Origin: Natrinema altunense
GTDB taxonomy: Archaea > Halobacteriota > Halobacteria > Halobacteriales > Natrialbaceae
NCBI RefSeq assembly: GCF_000731985.1
Contig: NZ_JNCS01000001.1
Location: 248,001 to 312,000, forward strand
Direction of reading: 5' to 3'
Length of the DNA: 64,000 nucleotides
A program made the translations under genes and the position numbers. Under the pieces are notes generated by a model that was not told the origin of the DNA, did not search any database, and saw nothing but the letters and a program-made list of their open reading frames with translations. This document shows positions 45,100-54,786 of the stretch, piece after piece. How positions within the stretch are numbered: the stretch's first letter is position 1; the number at the start of each line of letters is the position of its first letter.

Positions 45100-45558
45100 T
45101 CAGGCCGCGTCGTCGTGGCGAACGAACGTGACCGGACAGGGAGCCGACAACAACACCTCCTGTGCCGTCGAGCCGAAGACCGCCTTGCCGGTCGGTGATC
45201 GCCGCCGCCCGCCGACGACGACGCGGTCCGCGCCGACGCTGGCTGCCAGATCGACGATCGTCGGGCCGTGTTCGCCGACCGCGCCCCGGATCGCGTAGTC
45301 GACGTCGTGCTCGTCGAGAACGCCCTCCAGATCGTGGATCGTCGCGTGGCGCGCCGCCACCGCATCGGGGTCGATCTCGTCGACATCGGGGTCGAACTCG
45401 AGGCGGTCGAGCACGTCGTCGTACTCGCTGCTGGTGAACACGTGGGCGAGGACGACGGTCGCGTCGGCCGGTTTCGCGACTTCGATCACCGTTTCGGCGA
45501 GTCGATCGCTGCGGTCGCCGTCGCCGGGGCCGACGGCGAGCAACACCGTGTCTAGCAT
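45100..45558 (-). CDS. universal stress protein A family
   Basis: 152 residues. MLDTVLLAVGPGDGDRSDRLAETVIEVAKPADATVVLAHVF and VGADRVVVGGRRRSPTGKAVFGSTAQEVLLSAPCPVTFV closely parallel the gene at 44513; the pair arose by tandem duplication. Role in stress; ligand (ATP/AMP) not certain. The start at 45558 is the ATG just before the first strand. Confidence 0.92.
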   Translation of the reverse strand: MLDTVLLAVGPGDGDRSDRLAETVIEVAKPADATVVLAHVFTSSEYDDVLDRLEFDPDVDEIDPDAVAARHATIHDLEGVLDEHDVDYAIRGAVGEHGPTIVDLAASVGADRVVVGGRRRSPTGKAVFGSTAQEVLLSAPCPVTFVRHDDAA

Positions 45559-45672
45559 CGATGACGAATTGACCGCGCACCGCCGTAAATCCGCGGGGTG
45601 CAGACACCCACCGCCGGTCGGCGAGACCCGGGTTCCGGACGATTTTTGCCCGTCGTCGCCGACCGACGGTGC

Positions 45673-46413
45673 ATGGAGGGTCCCGATCTCGCAGGACAGA
45701 CGGTACTCGTCACGGGCAGCGCAACGGGCGTCGGTCGCGAACTCCTGCTTTCGACGGCCGACTGCGGCGCGCGGACGGCGGTTCACTACCACACGAGCGC
45801 CGACGCCGCCCGCGAGGTGGCCGCCGCTGCCCGCGACCGCGGCGCGGAGGCGGCGATGACGATCCAGGGCGACGTGACCGACCCCGACAGCGTCGACGGA
45901 CTCTTCGCCGCTGTCGAGGCCGAGCTCGGAACCGTCGACGTGCTAGTGAACAACGTCGGCGACTTCGCGCCCGCCCACTGGGCCGACCTCGAGTTCGAGA
46001 CCTGGACCCGCGTCCTCGAGACCAATCTCAACGGCACCTACCTCTGCTCGAAGCGCGCCCTGCCCGGGATGCGCGAGCACGAGTCCGGCCGGATCGTCAA
46101 TATCGGGTACGCCTCGAGCGAGCAGGGACTCGTCAGTCCGAAGAACTTCCCCTACTTCGTCGCGAAGAAGGGAGTACTGATGTTCACGCGCATGCTCGCG
46201 GCGGACACCCAGGACGACGGGATCACGGTCAACGCCATCTCGCCGTACGTCGTCGAGAACTCCGACGAGTTCCCCGCGGAGTTGCCCCGTGACCGGCCCG
46301 CTTCCTTCGAGGACCTGATCGCGCCGCTGTACTTCTTCCTCGACCCGGATAGCGAGTATATCAGCGGCGAGAACGTGGAGGTCGACGGTGGCTGGTTGCC
46401 CGAGCGAGTCTGA
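45673..46413 (+). CDS. SDR family oxidoreductase
   Basis: 246-residue short-chain dehydrogenase (FabG-like). VLVTGSATGVGRELL nucleotide motif, VLVNNVGDF, NIGYASS with the catalytic Ser, and YFVAKKG with Tyr-x-x-x-Lys. It ends VDGGWLPERV. The 23 bases coding for VDGGWLPE recur 420 bp downstream (46802-46824), beyond an AT-rich segment. The start at 45673 follows the family N-terminus. Substrate unknown. Confidence 0.9.
   Translation: MEGPDLAGQTVLVTGSATGVGRELLLSTADCGARTAVHYHTSADAAREVAAAARDRGAEAAMTIQGDVTDPDSVDGLFAAVEAELGTVDVLVNNVGDFAPAHWADLEFETWTRVLETNLNGTYLCSKRALPGMREHESGRIVNIGYASSEQGLVSPKNFPYFVAKKGVLMFTRMLAADTQDDGITVNAISPYVVENSDEFPAELPRDRPASFEDLIAPLYFFLDPDSEYISGENVEVDGGWLPERV
46382..46404. 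repeat. direct repeat copy 1 (SDR 3' end)
   Basis: 23-base TCGACGGTGGCTGGTTGCCCGAG inside the SDR gene. Copy 2 at 46802-46824 differs at one position. Further downstream both are followed by TGATCGACG. Confidence 0.75.
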
Positions 46414-46801
46414 TCGACGATAGAAGTCGTGGGGCAGTATGCTCCAAGTCTTGATCGATATGATCTTCCCCTAACTGATCGGCAGACGGCCACCTTTGTA
46501 CAGATTATAACGAGTCCCAAAATGTTAATCGCATGTCTGCCGAAGCTATCTGCAGTGATGGACTACCTGCCGCACCTGACACCGGTCCTGGATACTGTTG
46601 AAGTGATCTTTCTATAATTCGAACGTATGAGTGAAAAACTATTGCTATTTATCATCGTCGGCGCTGTATCCGCTCTCGTATCGAATTACGCTGTGTCCGG
46701 TGGCACATCCGGTGCGGTCTCTTTTGGTATCGGAACCGTGATTGCCGTAGTGTTTCTTTATAAAACATCGACTGTGAGAAATCAGGGATAATCCATCGTG
46801 C
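46414..46801. other. AT-rich insert between direct repeats of the SDR 3' end
   Basis: Stretch of clearly lower GC than both flanks. It contains the 54-codon membrane ORF (46627-46791) and a weaker 62-codon frame (46429-46617, GTG start) with no family. No transposase or integrase is present. The flanking repeats suggest insertion by recombination or duplication at the gene end. Confidence 0.55.
46627..46791 (+). CDS. 54-residue membrane protein in AT-rich insert
   Basis: MSEKLLLFIIVGAVSALVS starts a first membrane helix, then NYAVSGGTSG and a second helix VSFGIGTVIAVVFLY, ending KTSTVRNQG. Not recognised. AT-rich compared with the surrounding genes and wholly within the segment bounded by the SDR 3'-end repeats. 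ATG start; the stop TAA lies ten bases before the second repeat. Confidence 0.5.
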   Translation: MSEKLLLFIIVGAVSALVSNYAVSGGTSGAVSFGIGTVIAVVFLYKTSTVRNQG

Positions 46802-46824
46802 TCGACGGTGGCTGGTTGCTCGAG
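46802..46824. repeat. direct repeat copy 2 (displaced SDR 3' end)
   Basis: TCGACGGTGGCTGGTTGCTCGAG, 22 of 23 bases identical to 46382-46404, at 420-bp spacing. In frame it would read DGGWLLETV then stop, an imperfect copy of the SDR C-terminus. Confidence 0.75.
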
Positions 46825-46888
46825 ACGGTGTGAACTGATCGACGCTGTTTGGCTACGGCTTTTCGTGCGGTCGGCCCCTGCTTCCGGT

Positions 46889-47581
46889 ATGAGCCTCCCG
46901 ATCGCGATGGGCTGGCGGCACCTGCTCTTTGCCAACTGGCCCGTCGATCCCGCAGTCGTCGCGGAACGGCTCCCCGATAGCCTCTCTGTCGAGACCTCCA
47001 ACGGCCGGGCGTGGCTCTCGGTCGTGCCGTATCTCAACGTCGACGTTCGCCCGCGGGGTGTCCCCGCGGCCGCCGGCGTCGACCTGCCCGAACTCAACCT
47101 CCGGACGTACGTCAGCCGGGACGGCGAGCCCGGCGTCTACTTCTTCAGCCTCGATGCGGCGGGTGCCCTCGGGGTCGTGGGCGCGCGTCTCTTCCATCGG
47201 CTTCCCTACTACTACGCCGACATCGAAATCGCCGCGACCGACGGCGGAATCGCGTTTACCAGCGAGCGCCGTCATCCGGGCGCGGCCCCCGCCCGGTTCG
47301 TCGGCACCTACGAGCCGGTCGGGGACTCGTTCACGCCCGACCCCGGCTCGCTCGCGGCGTTTCTCACCGAGCACTACCGCTACTACACGACGGCTCGAGA
47401 CGGCACGCTTCGCTACGCCGACATCGATCACGAGCCCTGGACGCTCCGGGCGGCGACGGCCACCGTCGAGACGAACACGCTGTTCGAGGCCAACGGGTTC
47501 GAACCGCCCGCGGGATCGCCGGTCTGTTACTACAGCCGCGGCGTCGACATCGCGTCCTCGCGCAATCGGCAGTGGGAGTAA
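46889..47581 (+). CDS. YqjF family protein (DUF2071)
   Basis: 230-residue protein of the DUF2071/acetoacetate decarboxylase-like fold: [84 protein letters not shown] and [11 protein letters not shown]. No known reaction. The start at 46889 (MSLPIAM) matches the family start; an upstream extension is not supported. Confidence 0.88.
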   Translation: MSLPIAMGWRHLLFANWPVDPAVVAERLPDSLSVETSNGRAWLSVVPYLNVDVRPRGVPAAAGVDLPELNLRTYVSRDGEPGVYFFSLDAAGALGVVGARLFHRLPYYYADIEIAATDGGIAFTSERRHPGAAPARFVGTYEPVGDSFTPDPGSLAAFLTEHYRYYTTARDGTLRYADIDHEPWTLRAATATVETNTLFEANGFEPPAGSPVCYYSRGVDIASSRNRQWE

Positions 47582-47707
47582 TGCTGTCAGCTGACACGAT
47601 CCCGTCTCGACCGAGCGTCGATGCGCGAACGGCATTGCAGATGTTCGTACCCTCCGGTATCGCCGAAAGCGGAAGCTACATTTTCGCGACGCCGAAACGT
47701 GAGAACG

Positions 47708-48505
47708 ATGAACGAACCGGGAGTGCAGTCGCTGATGGACCAGGAAACGCTCGATCAGCGCGTTCGGACCGGCGATGCGCCCGACTGGGTCGCCGACCAC
47801 TGGCACTCGTTTCGCGAGGGGTTGCTCGGCGAGCGAAACGGAACGTCGTTCCCGTGTTTCTTCGGGGCCGAATCGGTCCGGGACGGCGACCCGCTCTACA
47901 CCGCCGTCCCGTCGACGAGCGACGCGGACGCCCTGCTGACGCTCCGCGATCGGCTCCTCGAGTACCTCGACGTCTACGAGGACCACTCCGGGCGGGCCTC
48001 CCTCGTCACCTTCTTCAAACCGCCGGCCCAACCGCTGTCCGAGCGGGAGTACCACGAGACGTTGTGGCATATTCTGCAAACGCTGCACCTCCACGACCCC
48101 GCGCCGTGGCCCGACTCCATCCCGACGGACCCCGACGACCCCCACTGGGAGTTCTGCCTCGGCGGGGAACCCATGTTCCCGACCTGTCGAGCCCCGTTCT
48201 ACGAGCAACGCAAGAGCCGCTACTGTCCCGTCGGCCTCGAGATCACGTTCCAGCCGCGGGCGCTGTTCGAGTCCCTCTCGGTGACGGCCGACACCGAGGC
48301 CGGCCAGCGCGCTCGCGACGTCATTCAGGGGCGACTCGAGGAGTACGACGGCGTCTGCCCCCACGCCGACCTCGGCGACTGGGGCGTCGAGGGCGACCGG
48401 GAGTGGCCACAGTACATGCTCTCGGAGGACGACGCACACGCCCCGTCGACGTGCCCGATTACGATCACCCGGACGCATCCGAAACCCGCCGCGAGGCTCC
48501 CATGA
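47708..48505 (+). CDS. YqcI/YcgG family protein
   Basis: 265-residue protein with the family signature near the N-terminus ([21 protein letters not shown]) and [27 protein letters not shown] plus [44 protein letters not shown]. Bacterial members are related to haem/plant-type oxygenases in recent work; the role here is unknown. It overlaps the isochorismatase gene by four bases, so the two are cotranslated. Confidence 0.85.
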   Translation: MNEPGVQSLMDQETLDQRVRTGDAPDWVADHWHSFREGLLGERNGTSFPCFFGAESVRDGDPLYTAVPSTSDADALLTLRDRLLEYLDVYEDHSGRASLVTFFKPPAQPLSEREYHETLWHILQTLHLHDPAPWPDSIPTDPDDPHWEFCLGGEPMFPTCRAPFYEQRKSRYCPVGLEITFQPRALFESLSVTADTEAGQRARDVIQGRLEEYDGVCPHADLGDWGVEGDREWPQYMLSEDDAHAPSTCPITITRTHPKPAARLP

Positions 48506-49101
48506 CGAACGGCGGGAGCGCCCCGGACGGACCCGCGGTGGACGACGAGCGACTCGCGGACGCCGCGCTCGTCCTGATCGACTTCCAGCGGGGGTTCGAC
48601 GACCCCTCGTGGGGGAACCGAACCAACCCCGACGCCGAAGCGAACGCGGCGCGGCTGCTCGAGCGCTGGCGCGAAACCGACCGGCCGATCGTCCACGTTC
48701 GACACGCCTCCACGGAGCCCGATTCGCCACTCCGACGCGGCGAGCCCGGGTTCGCGTTCAAACCGGAGACGGCACCGCTCGGGGGCGAGACGACGATGGA
48801 AAAGGCCGTCAACAGCGCGTTCGTCGGGACGGAACTCGAGGCGTGGCTCCGCGAACGGGGACTCGACACGCTCGTGATCGCCGGCCTCACGACGGACCAC
48901 TGCGTCTCGACGAGTACGCGGATGGCGGAGAACCTCGGCTTCGATCCGCTTCTCGTCAGGGATGCGACGGCGACCTTCGACCGGACGTTCGATGGCGAGT
49001 CCGTCGACGCGGCAACGGTCCATCGCACCGCACTGGCCCACCTCGAGGGCGAGTTCGCCGAGGTGGTGACGACCGCTTCGATCCTCGCGACGCGGTCCTG
49101 A
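48502..49101 (+). CDS. isochorismatase family cysteine hydrolase
   Basis: 199 residues. Catalytic Asp in VLIDFQRGF, Lys in MEKAVNSAF and Cys in [20 protein letters not shown]. Families include isochorismatases, nicotinamidases and N-carbamoyl hydrolases; substrate not assignable. Begins within the stop of the YqcI/YcgG gene (ATGA overlap), which suggests linked metabolism. Confidence 0.88.
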   Translation: MTNGGSAPDGPAVDDERLADAALVLIDFQRGFDDPSWGNRTNPDAEANAARLLERWRETDRPIVHVRHASTEPDSPLRRGEPGFAFKPETAPLGGETTMEKAVNSAFVGTELEAWLRERGLDTLVIAGLTTDHCVSTSTRMAENLGFDPLLVRDATATFDRTFDGESVDAATVHRTALAHLEGEFAEVVTTASILATRS

Positions 49102-49197
49102 GCCGCCCCGCTCGCCCGCGACGCTCGACTCGCGTCTCTCGGTTGCGACCCGTGACTTCCACCCCACACTTAACCGGGTTCCCGTCCTCGAGTCGGT

Positions 49198-49665
49198 ATG
49201 CGAGTCGCAGTCGCCGGCACGTTCGGCCCCCTCCACGACGGCCACCGAACCCTGTTCGAGCACGCGCTCCGGTTCGGCACGGACGGCGTCGTCGTCGCGC
49301 TCACCAGCGACGAACTGGCGGTCGAGACGCGCCACGAACCCCGCCCCGTTCCGCCGCTCGAGGAGCGAACGCGGGCGGTCACGGAGACGCTCCGCGAACT
49401 CGACGAGTGGGACCGCGACGTCGAATGCCGCACGCTCGAGACCGAGTACGGGATCGCGACCGACGAGCCGTCGATCGACGCGCTGGTGGTGTCACCCGAG
49501 ACGGCCCCCGAACTCGAGGCGATCAACGACCGTCGCCGGGAGCGCGGGTTCGACCCGGTGTCGGGAATCGTCGCCCCCTACGTCTACGCCGACGACGGCG
49601 AGCGGATCTCCTCGACGCGGATCGTAAAGGGAGAGATCGACGAACACGGACGGACGGTCGCGTAG
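49198..49665 (+). CDS. coaD: phosphopantetheine adenylyltransferase (archaeal CoaD)
   Basis: 155-residue nucleotidyltransferase of coenzyme A synthesis: VAVAGTFGPLHDGHRTLFEHAL includes the HxGH-like motif (HDGH), and ERISSTRIVKGEID holds the second ATP motif (ISSTRI). Archaeal PPAT is shorter than bacterial CoaD and of this form. Its ATG is the first base of the coding region set by MRVAVAG. Confidence 0.9.
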   Translation: MRVAVAGTFGPLHDGHRTLFEHALRFGTDGVVVALTSDELAVETRHEPRPVPPLEERTRAVTETLRELDEWDRDVECRTLETEYGIATDEPSIDALVVSPETAPELEAINDRRRERGFDPVSGIVAPYVYADDGERISSTRIVKGEIDEHGRTVA

Positions 49666-49735
49666 CGTCGGCCCCGTGCCGGCAAACGCATCGATGACGC
49701 AATAATAATAGCTCGGGAGACTGTCAACGTAGCTA

Positions 49736-50146
49736 ATGACTGGAGACCGGCGACCGCTGTTGGTCCTGTTGCTGGCGAGCGCACTGCTCGCGACCCTGAT
49801 GGTACACCTGCGGTTCGTTCCGCGATACGTTCCCGACGACGTGCTGTTGACCGTGCTGACCGTGGGTGCCGGGTGGGTGACGTATACGCTCGTGTTCTAC
49901 GCGCTCGGCCGGCTGACGGCCGCGCCACAACATCAGGAGTTTCCCGACATGCGGTTCGCGGACATCGGGATCGCGTTCCTCCTCGTTTCGATGTTGCTCC
50001 TGCTCGCCTTCGACGCGTTCGGACTCCCATTCGACGGGTTGCTCGGCGTCTACGCCGTCCCCGCGCTCGGGATCTACGCCGGCCTCGCGTGCATCGGCTG
50101 GTCGATCGGCCGCCGCACGGAAGCGATCAACGAGATCGTCACGTGA
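49736..50146 (+). CDS. four-helix membrane protein, unknown
   Basis: 136 residues with four helices: LLVLLLASALLATLMVHL, VLLTVLTVGAGWVTYTLVFYALG, ADIGIAFLLVSMLLLLAFDAF and LLGVYAVPALGIYAGLACIGWSI, with short polar loops and tail. Not recognised. It follows coaD by 70 bases on the same strand and might be cotranscribed; it is convergent with the Usp gene. Confidence 0.7.
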   Translation: MTGDRRPLLVLLLASALLATLMVHLRFVPRYVPDDVLLTVLTVGAGWVTYTLVFYALGRLTAAPQHQEFPDMRFADIGIAFLLVSMLLLLAFDAFGLPFDGLLGVYAVPALGIYAGLACIGWSIGRRTEAINEIVT

Positions 50147-50179
50147 GGCGAGTCCGCGCTCGTCGTCACACCCGGGGAC

Positions 50180-50623
50180 TCAGTCGTCCTCAGAGCCCGA
50201 GTTCGCCACGAAAACCGGCACGTCACCGAACCGGATGACGTGGTCCGTGACGCTGCCCATCGCCAGTCGGTGAACGCCGCCGCGACCGCGGGACCCGATG
50301 ACGATGAGGTCGGCGTCGATATCGCGCGCGTACTCGAGGAGCGCCTCCGCCGCCGCCCCTTCGAGGACCGTTCCGGTGACCGCGAGACCCGCCGCCTCGG
50401 CCCGGTCGACGATCTCGTCGACGTACTCCCGTGCCTGGCCGCGGATCGCGTCCTCGGCGCTCGCGGCATCGCCGGGCAGTCGGAGGTCGCCCAGCGGCCC
50501 GGTGTCGGCGACGCAGACGACGTGCACCGTCGCGTCGTGGGCGGTCGCGAGTTCGATGCCGGTCTCGGCGGCGGCCGCGGCGTGGTCGCTGCCGTCCGTC
50601 GGCAGCAAAATCGTGTCGAACAT
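50180..50623 (-). CDS. universal stress protein A family
   Basis: 147 residues, standard Usp: MFDTILLPTDGSDHAAAAAETGIELATAHDATVHVVCVAD, then the complete ATP motif GSRGRGGVHRLAMGSVTDHV, ending VPVFVANSG. It is the most canonical Usp of this window and likely binds ATP. Confidence 0.94.
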   Translation of the reverse strand: MFDTILLPTDGSDHAAAAAETGIELATAHDATVHVVCVADTGPLGDLRLPGDAASAEDAIRGQAREYVDEIVDRAEAAGLAVTGTVLEGAAAEALLEYARDIDADLIVIGSRGRGGVHRLAMGSVTDHVIRFGDVPVFVANSGSEDD

Positions 50624-50699
50624 CGTCCCGGTCGTACGACCAGGACCGTGAAATTCCTGCCGGAACGCCGAGTTCGCCCCGGCCCGGACGGGCGAGGGG

Positions 50700-51497
50700 T
50701 CAGATAACGGCCAGCGGAAGCATCACCAGCACGCCGATACCGATGCCGGCGGCAAGGTCCGGCTTGCCGCCGTGGGGTAATCGCTCGCCGATCGCCAACG
50801 CCTCGGGAACGAACTCCGTGAGGACGAGGTAGATCATCGCGCCGGCGGCGAAGCCGAAGCCGTACGGGAGGAACTCGCGCGCGTAGCGGACGAAGCCAAA
50901 GGCGAGGATGGCCCCGATCGGTTGCGGCAGACTCGAGAAGACGGCCCACCAGACGAGTTTCCAGTTCGCGACGTCCATCGAGCGCAGGGGGATCGAGATC
51001 GCGGTCCCTTCCGGGATATTGTGGATCGAGATCGCGATCGTCATGAAGATCGCCAGGACCGGGATGGTAAAGCCGAGCAGTTCGGTCCCACCCTCGAGTC
51101 CGAGATCGGCGAAGGAGACGCCGATGGCCACGCCCTCGGGGAAACTGTGGACGGTCAGAATCCCCAGGATGAGCACGAGTTTCTTGAAGTCGGCTTCCTC
51201 GTACTGCCGGGGCTCGATCTCGGCGTCCATCAACACGTCGTGGGCGATCACGACGAGTCCGACGCCGGCCGCCATCCCGATCGCGATCTGGAGGGGCGTC
51301 CCCTCGGCCAGCCCCTCGTCGACGAGCCCGAACAGCGAGGCGGAGATCATGATTCCGGAGGAGAGACCCCAGAGAATTACGTTTCGACGATCGCTGATGC
51401 CTTCGAAGAAGAAAAACGGGAGCGCGCCGAGGCCGGTCGCCAGCGCGGTAACGAGCCCAGCAACGAACACCAGCGCGAGGTTCTCGAGGAGTGCCAT
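50700..51497 (-). CDS. ZIP family metal transporter
   Basis: 265 residues, eight helices. The two metal-binding helices carry HSFPEGVAIGV and HNIPEGTAISI, the ZIP signatures, with VIAHDVLMDAEIEPRQ as a His/Asp/Glu loop. It probably imports divalent metals such as Zn2+. The start at 51497 (MALLENLALVF) is the family start; upstream residues are shadow frame. Confidence 0.93.
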   Translation of the reverse strand: MALLENLALVFVAGLVTALATGLGALPFFFFEGISDRRNVILWGLSSGIMISASLFGLVDEGLAEGTPLQIAIGMAAGVGLVVIAHDVLMDAEIEPRQYEEADFKKLVLILGILTVHSFPEGVAIGVSFADLGLEGGTELLGFTIPVLAIFMTIAISIHNIPEGTAISIPLRSMDVANWKLVWWAVFSSLPQPIGAILAFGFVRYAREFLPYGFGFAAGAMIYLVLTEFVPEALAIGERLPHGGKPDLAAGIGIGVLVMLPLAVI

Positions 51498-51658
51498 CCG
51501 TCGGAACGTAGAACCGAAGGCATAAATCTGCGGCGGAGCCAGCGTCGCTGGCCGTTTCGACGGCAATTGACCGTCGTATGAAGGGGGTCGCTGACGTGGG
51601 AGACCCGCGACCCCCGTCGACCGGTACGGTCAACAGTCGGCCGACCAATGACGCGTGT

Positions 51659-53299
51659 ATGTCACTGTGGCGGTCCCGTCGGACCGGCTACTACCTCACT
51701 CTGGTGGCCGTGACGACCGTGGTTTCTACGCTGGTGTACAACTACGGCATGGCGACGTTGGAGAACGATCCACAGCCGCTCTACCGGTCGCTCGAGATCG
51801 TCTCCCAGACGTATACCACGACCGGGTACGGCGAGGACGCGGGGTGGTCGACGCCCCACATGAACCTGTTGATGATCGTCCTCCAGCTCACGGGGATCGG
51901 CCTGATTCTCACGGGGGTCGACGTCTTCGCCGTCCCGTGGCTTCGAAACACGCTCGCGACGACGGCCCCCACGGTCGCACCCGACGTCGAGGACCACGTC
52001 GTCATCTGCGAGTATACGCCTCGCGGCGAGGCGTTCATCGAGGAACTCGAATCCCGCGGTCAGGCGTACGTCGTCGTCGAGGGGGACGAGGAAGCAGCCA
52101 CGGAACTGCACGAGGCGGACTATCGGGTCGTACACGGGGACCCGGAGTCGACCGACGTGCTCGAGAACGCCGGTATCGAACGGGCGAGGGCTGTCGTGGC
52201 CGACGCGACCGACGACGTGAACGCGAGCATCGTTCTCTCGGCGCGCGAGGCGAATCCGGCCATCCGGATCGTGACGCTGGTCGAGGACCAGCGCCTCGCG
52301 GAGTACCACGATATCGCGGGCGCCGACGAGGTGCTGTCGCCGCGCCAGTTGCTCGGCGAGAGCCTCTCCCATCGGGTACCGACGGCCGTGACGACCGCGG
52401 TCGACGATGGGATCGAAATCGGCGACGATCTGGAACTGGTCGAGCTGTCGATCGCCGAGGGAAGCGACCTCTGCGGACGGACCGTCGACGAAATCCAACC
52501 CCGCGAACGGTTCGGCGTCGACGGGATCGGCGCCTGGATCGACGGCGTATTCGAGAGTCCGATCCCGCCGGACCGCGAGTTCGATACGGGGATGCGGCTA
52601 CTCGTCGCGGGCGAACCGGAGCGGATCGACACCATGCGGGCGGAGGCGATGTCGACGGTCCACTCCTTTTCGGCCCGGCACGTGCTCATCGCGGGCTACG
52701 GCGAGGCGGGTGCGGCGGCGAGCGACGCGCTGGCCGATGCGCACACGCGGGTGACCGTCCTCGACAGCGACGACAGGGACGACGTCGACATCGTCGGCGA
52801 CGCTCGCGATCCGGATGCGATCCGCGAGGCCGGTGTCGAAGACGTGTCCGCCGTGATCGTGACCCTCGACGACGATACGACGGCCGTCTTCGCGACGCTC
52901 GTCGTCCGCGAGTTGAACCCGTCCGTCGATATCATCGTCCGTGCGAACGACGCCGACAACGTCCAGAAGCTGTACCGGGCGGGTGCCGACTACGTCCAGT
53001 CGCTGGCCACGGTCAGCGGACGGATGCTCGCCTCGACCGTCTTCGATGACGAAGAAGTACTGGCCGTCGACAGGGAGATCGACGTCGTCAAACTGCCCGC
53101 CGGGCGGTTGGCCGGTCGGACGGTCGTCGACGCCGACGTTCGCTCGCGAACGGGATGTACCGTCCTCGCCGCCGTCAGGGACGGCGAGACGATCTCCGAG
53201 TTCGATCCAGCGTCGTTCGTCTTTGAGGACGACGACGACGTCGTGCTCGCCGGCACCGACGAGAGCGTTCAGTCCTTCGAAGCGCGATTTCTCGCCTGA
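51659..53299 (+). CDS. TrkA-domain potassium channel
   Basis: 546 residues. Helix 1 (YYLTLVAVTTVVSTLVYNYG), a pore loop with the filter TTTGYGED (residues 53-60), helix 2 (LMIVLQLTGIGLILTGVDVF), then two RCK/TrkA-N domains. The second has the nucleotide motif HVLIAGYGEAGAA; the first has VVICEYTPRGEAF, where the Gly pattern of the NAD site is lost. A TrkA-C region follows each. A voltage-independent K+ channel of the MthK/KtrA type. The start at 51659 removes a non-homologous 27-residue extension. Confidence 0.9.
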   Translation: MSLWRSRRTGYYLTLVAVTTVVSTLVYNYGMATLENDPQPLYRSLEIVSQTYTTTGYGEDAGWSTPHMNLLMIVLQLTGIGLILTGVDVFAVPWLRNTLATTAPTVAPDVEDHVVICEYTPRGEAFIEELESRGQAYVVVEGDEEAATELHEADYRVVHGDPESTDVLENAGIERARAVVADATDDVNASIVLSAREANPAIRIVTLVEDQRLAEYHDIAGADEVLSPRQLLGESLSHRVPTAVTTAVDDGIEIGDDLELVELSIAEGSDLCGRTVDEIQPRERFGVDGIGAWIDGVFESPIPPDREFDTGMRLLVAGEPERIDTMRAEAMSTVHSFSARHVLIAGYGEAGAAASDALADAHTRVTVLDSDDRDDVDIVGDARDPDAIREAGVEDVSAVIVTLDDDTTAVFATLVVRELNPSVDIIVRANDADNVQKLYRAGADYVQSLATVSGRMLASTVFDDEEVLAVDREIDVVKLPAGRLAGRTVVDADVRSRTGCTVLAAVRDGETISEFDPASFVFEDDDDVVLAGTDESVQSFEARFLA

Positions 53300-53328
53300 G
53301 TACCGCCGTCGCGTTCACCGGCGGCGGA

Positions 53329-54579
53329 TTAGAAGAAGGAGCCGAGATCGAGATCCAGTCGCTGTTTCGCGAGGTCGACGAGCAACGGTGCGTCCCCGGG
53401 CTCGAGCAGTTTCGCGATGGCGCGGGTGTTGCCCTTGTTCGCCTTTGCCAGCGTGTCGTCGTCGAGCCGCTGGAGATCCCGCATGAGATCGTCGTAGCGG
53501 TCGTTCGGGGCGAGATAGAGGAGCTGGGTCATCAGCAGCCGGCTCTTGGCGTTTGGTGCGACGTCACGGTGCCAGAGCGTCTCGTAGACCGCGAGGTTCT
53601 CGGCGGTCGGCTCGACGCCGTCGTGTTTGAGACAGCTGTCGGCCGTGGCGGCGGCCGCGCGACCGGACTGCATGCACTTGTTGATCCCTTCGCCCCAGAG
53701 CGGATCGAGGCTCGGAACGGTGTCGCCGATCGCCATGAACCGATCGGTGTGGAGCTGCCCGGGTTCCTGAATGTGGGCCGAACCGCGGTGTTGTTTACCC
53801 TCGATCGGCTCGGCGTTCCGGAACCGCGGGTCCGTCTCGAGCCAGTGAGAGAGGTAGTCGTCGATCGTGAAATCGTCGCGACTGTACTGGTCGTGGCTGC
53901 CGTTCTGGATGTAACAGAGGCCGACCTTGGCGGTGTCGTCGCCGGTGTGGAAGATCCAGGAGTAGCCGCCGGGGGCGATCTCGTGGTCCAGTCGCAACAT
54001 CATGGCGTCGCGCAGATCCGCGAAGCCGGGGCGATCGATGTCGATGCCCTCGAACTCGTACTCGATGCCGATGGCGTGGTTCTCGCGTTTGAGATCGACG
54101 ATACCGAGTTTCTTCGCGAGGGGGGCGCTCGGGCCCGTCGCGTCGATCACGATGTCGCCGTAGACCGCCTCGTCGCCGTTGTAGGTGACGCCGACGATCT
54201 CGCCGTTCTCCATGATCGGCGCGGTGACGCGAGCGTCGAACCGGTACTCCGCCCCGTCGTCGCGGCTGTCGCGTACCAGATAGCGTTTGAAGTCCGCGAA
54301 CTCCAACACGGCACCGGTCTGGTCGCGGACGTAGTGTTCGGTCGGCGACTCGAGGACGACGCTGTCGGTGTACTGCATCACGACGTCGTCGGGGATGCCG
54401 AAGGCGGCCATCATGGAGTGGAAGGTCCCCGCGGTGGACTTGTTGCTCTGACGCGGGAACTCGTCCTCGGCCTCGGTCTCGAGGACGACGACGTCGTACC
54501 CTCTGGCGGCGAGATCGCGGGCACACTGTGCGCCGGCGGGACCGGCACCGGCGATGACTACGTCGTAGCGGTCGTTCAT
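53329..54579 (-). CDS. digeranylgeranylglycerophospholipid reductase-type geranylgeranyl reductase
   Basis: 416-residue flavoprotein. FAD-binding VVIAGAGPAGAQCARDLAARGYDVVVLE at the start and FMAIGDTVPSLDPLWGEGINKCMQSGRAAA in the second half. It saturates the isoprenoid chains of archaeal membrane lipids; related forms reduce other geranylgeranyl compounds, and haloarchaea hold several paralogues. A convergent end with the K+ channel gene (30 bases between stops) rules out an operon. Confidence 0.9.
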   Translation of the reverse strand: MNDRYDVVIAGAGPAGAQCARDLAARGYDVVVLETEAEDEFPRQSNKSTAGTFHSMMAAFGIPDDVVMQYTDSVVLESPTEHYVRDQTGAVLEFADFKRYLVRDSRDDGAEYRFDARVTAPIMENGEIVGVTYNGDEAVYGDIVIDATGPSAPLAKKLGIVDLKRENHAIGIEYEFEGIDIDRPGFADLRDAMMLRLDHEIAPGGYSWIFHTGDDTAKVGLCYIQNGSHDQYSRDDFTIDDYLSHWLETDPRFRNAEPIEGKQHRGSAHIQEPGQLHTDRFMAIGDTVPSLDPLWGEGINKCMQSGRAAAATADSCLKHDGVEPTAENLAVYETLWHRDVAPNAKSRLLMTQLLYLAPNDRYDDLMRDLQRLDDDTLAKANKGNTRAIAKLLEPGDAPLLVDLAKQRLDLDLGSFF

Positions 54580-54786
54580 GTAATCCAGACTGTTGTGGAC
54601 CTTAATTAGTTTGTCCTGTTACGGTCGCCGGTACGTGGCGGAATCCCTTGAGCATCGGCCCTGGGACCGGAAACGCGTCGGACCCCGACCACAGCGTCGG
54701 TCGCGGGCGAGAGGCGTCACGCGACCGACGCGAGCGGAACGGTCCGTTCGAGCCAGTGGACACACTACGACCGGACGCGAGCCCGG

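Noticed and set aside
46429-46617. 62-codon frame in the AT-rich insert
   Set aside because: GTG start, no recognisable domain and weak coding signal; mentioned only with the insert.
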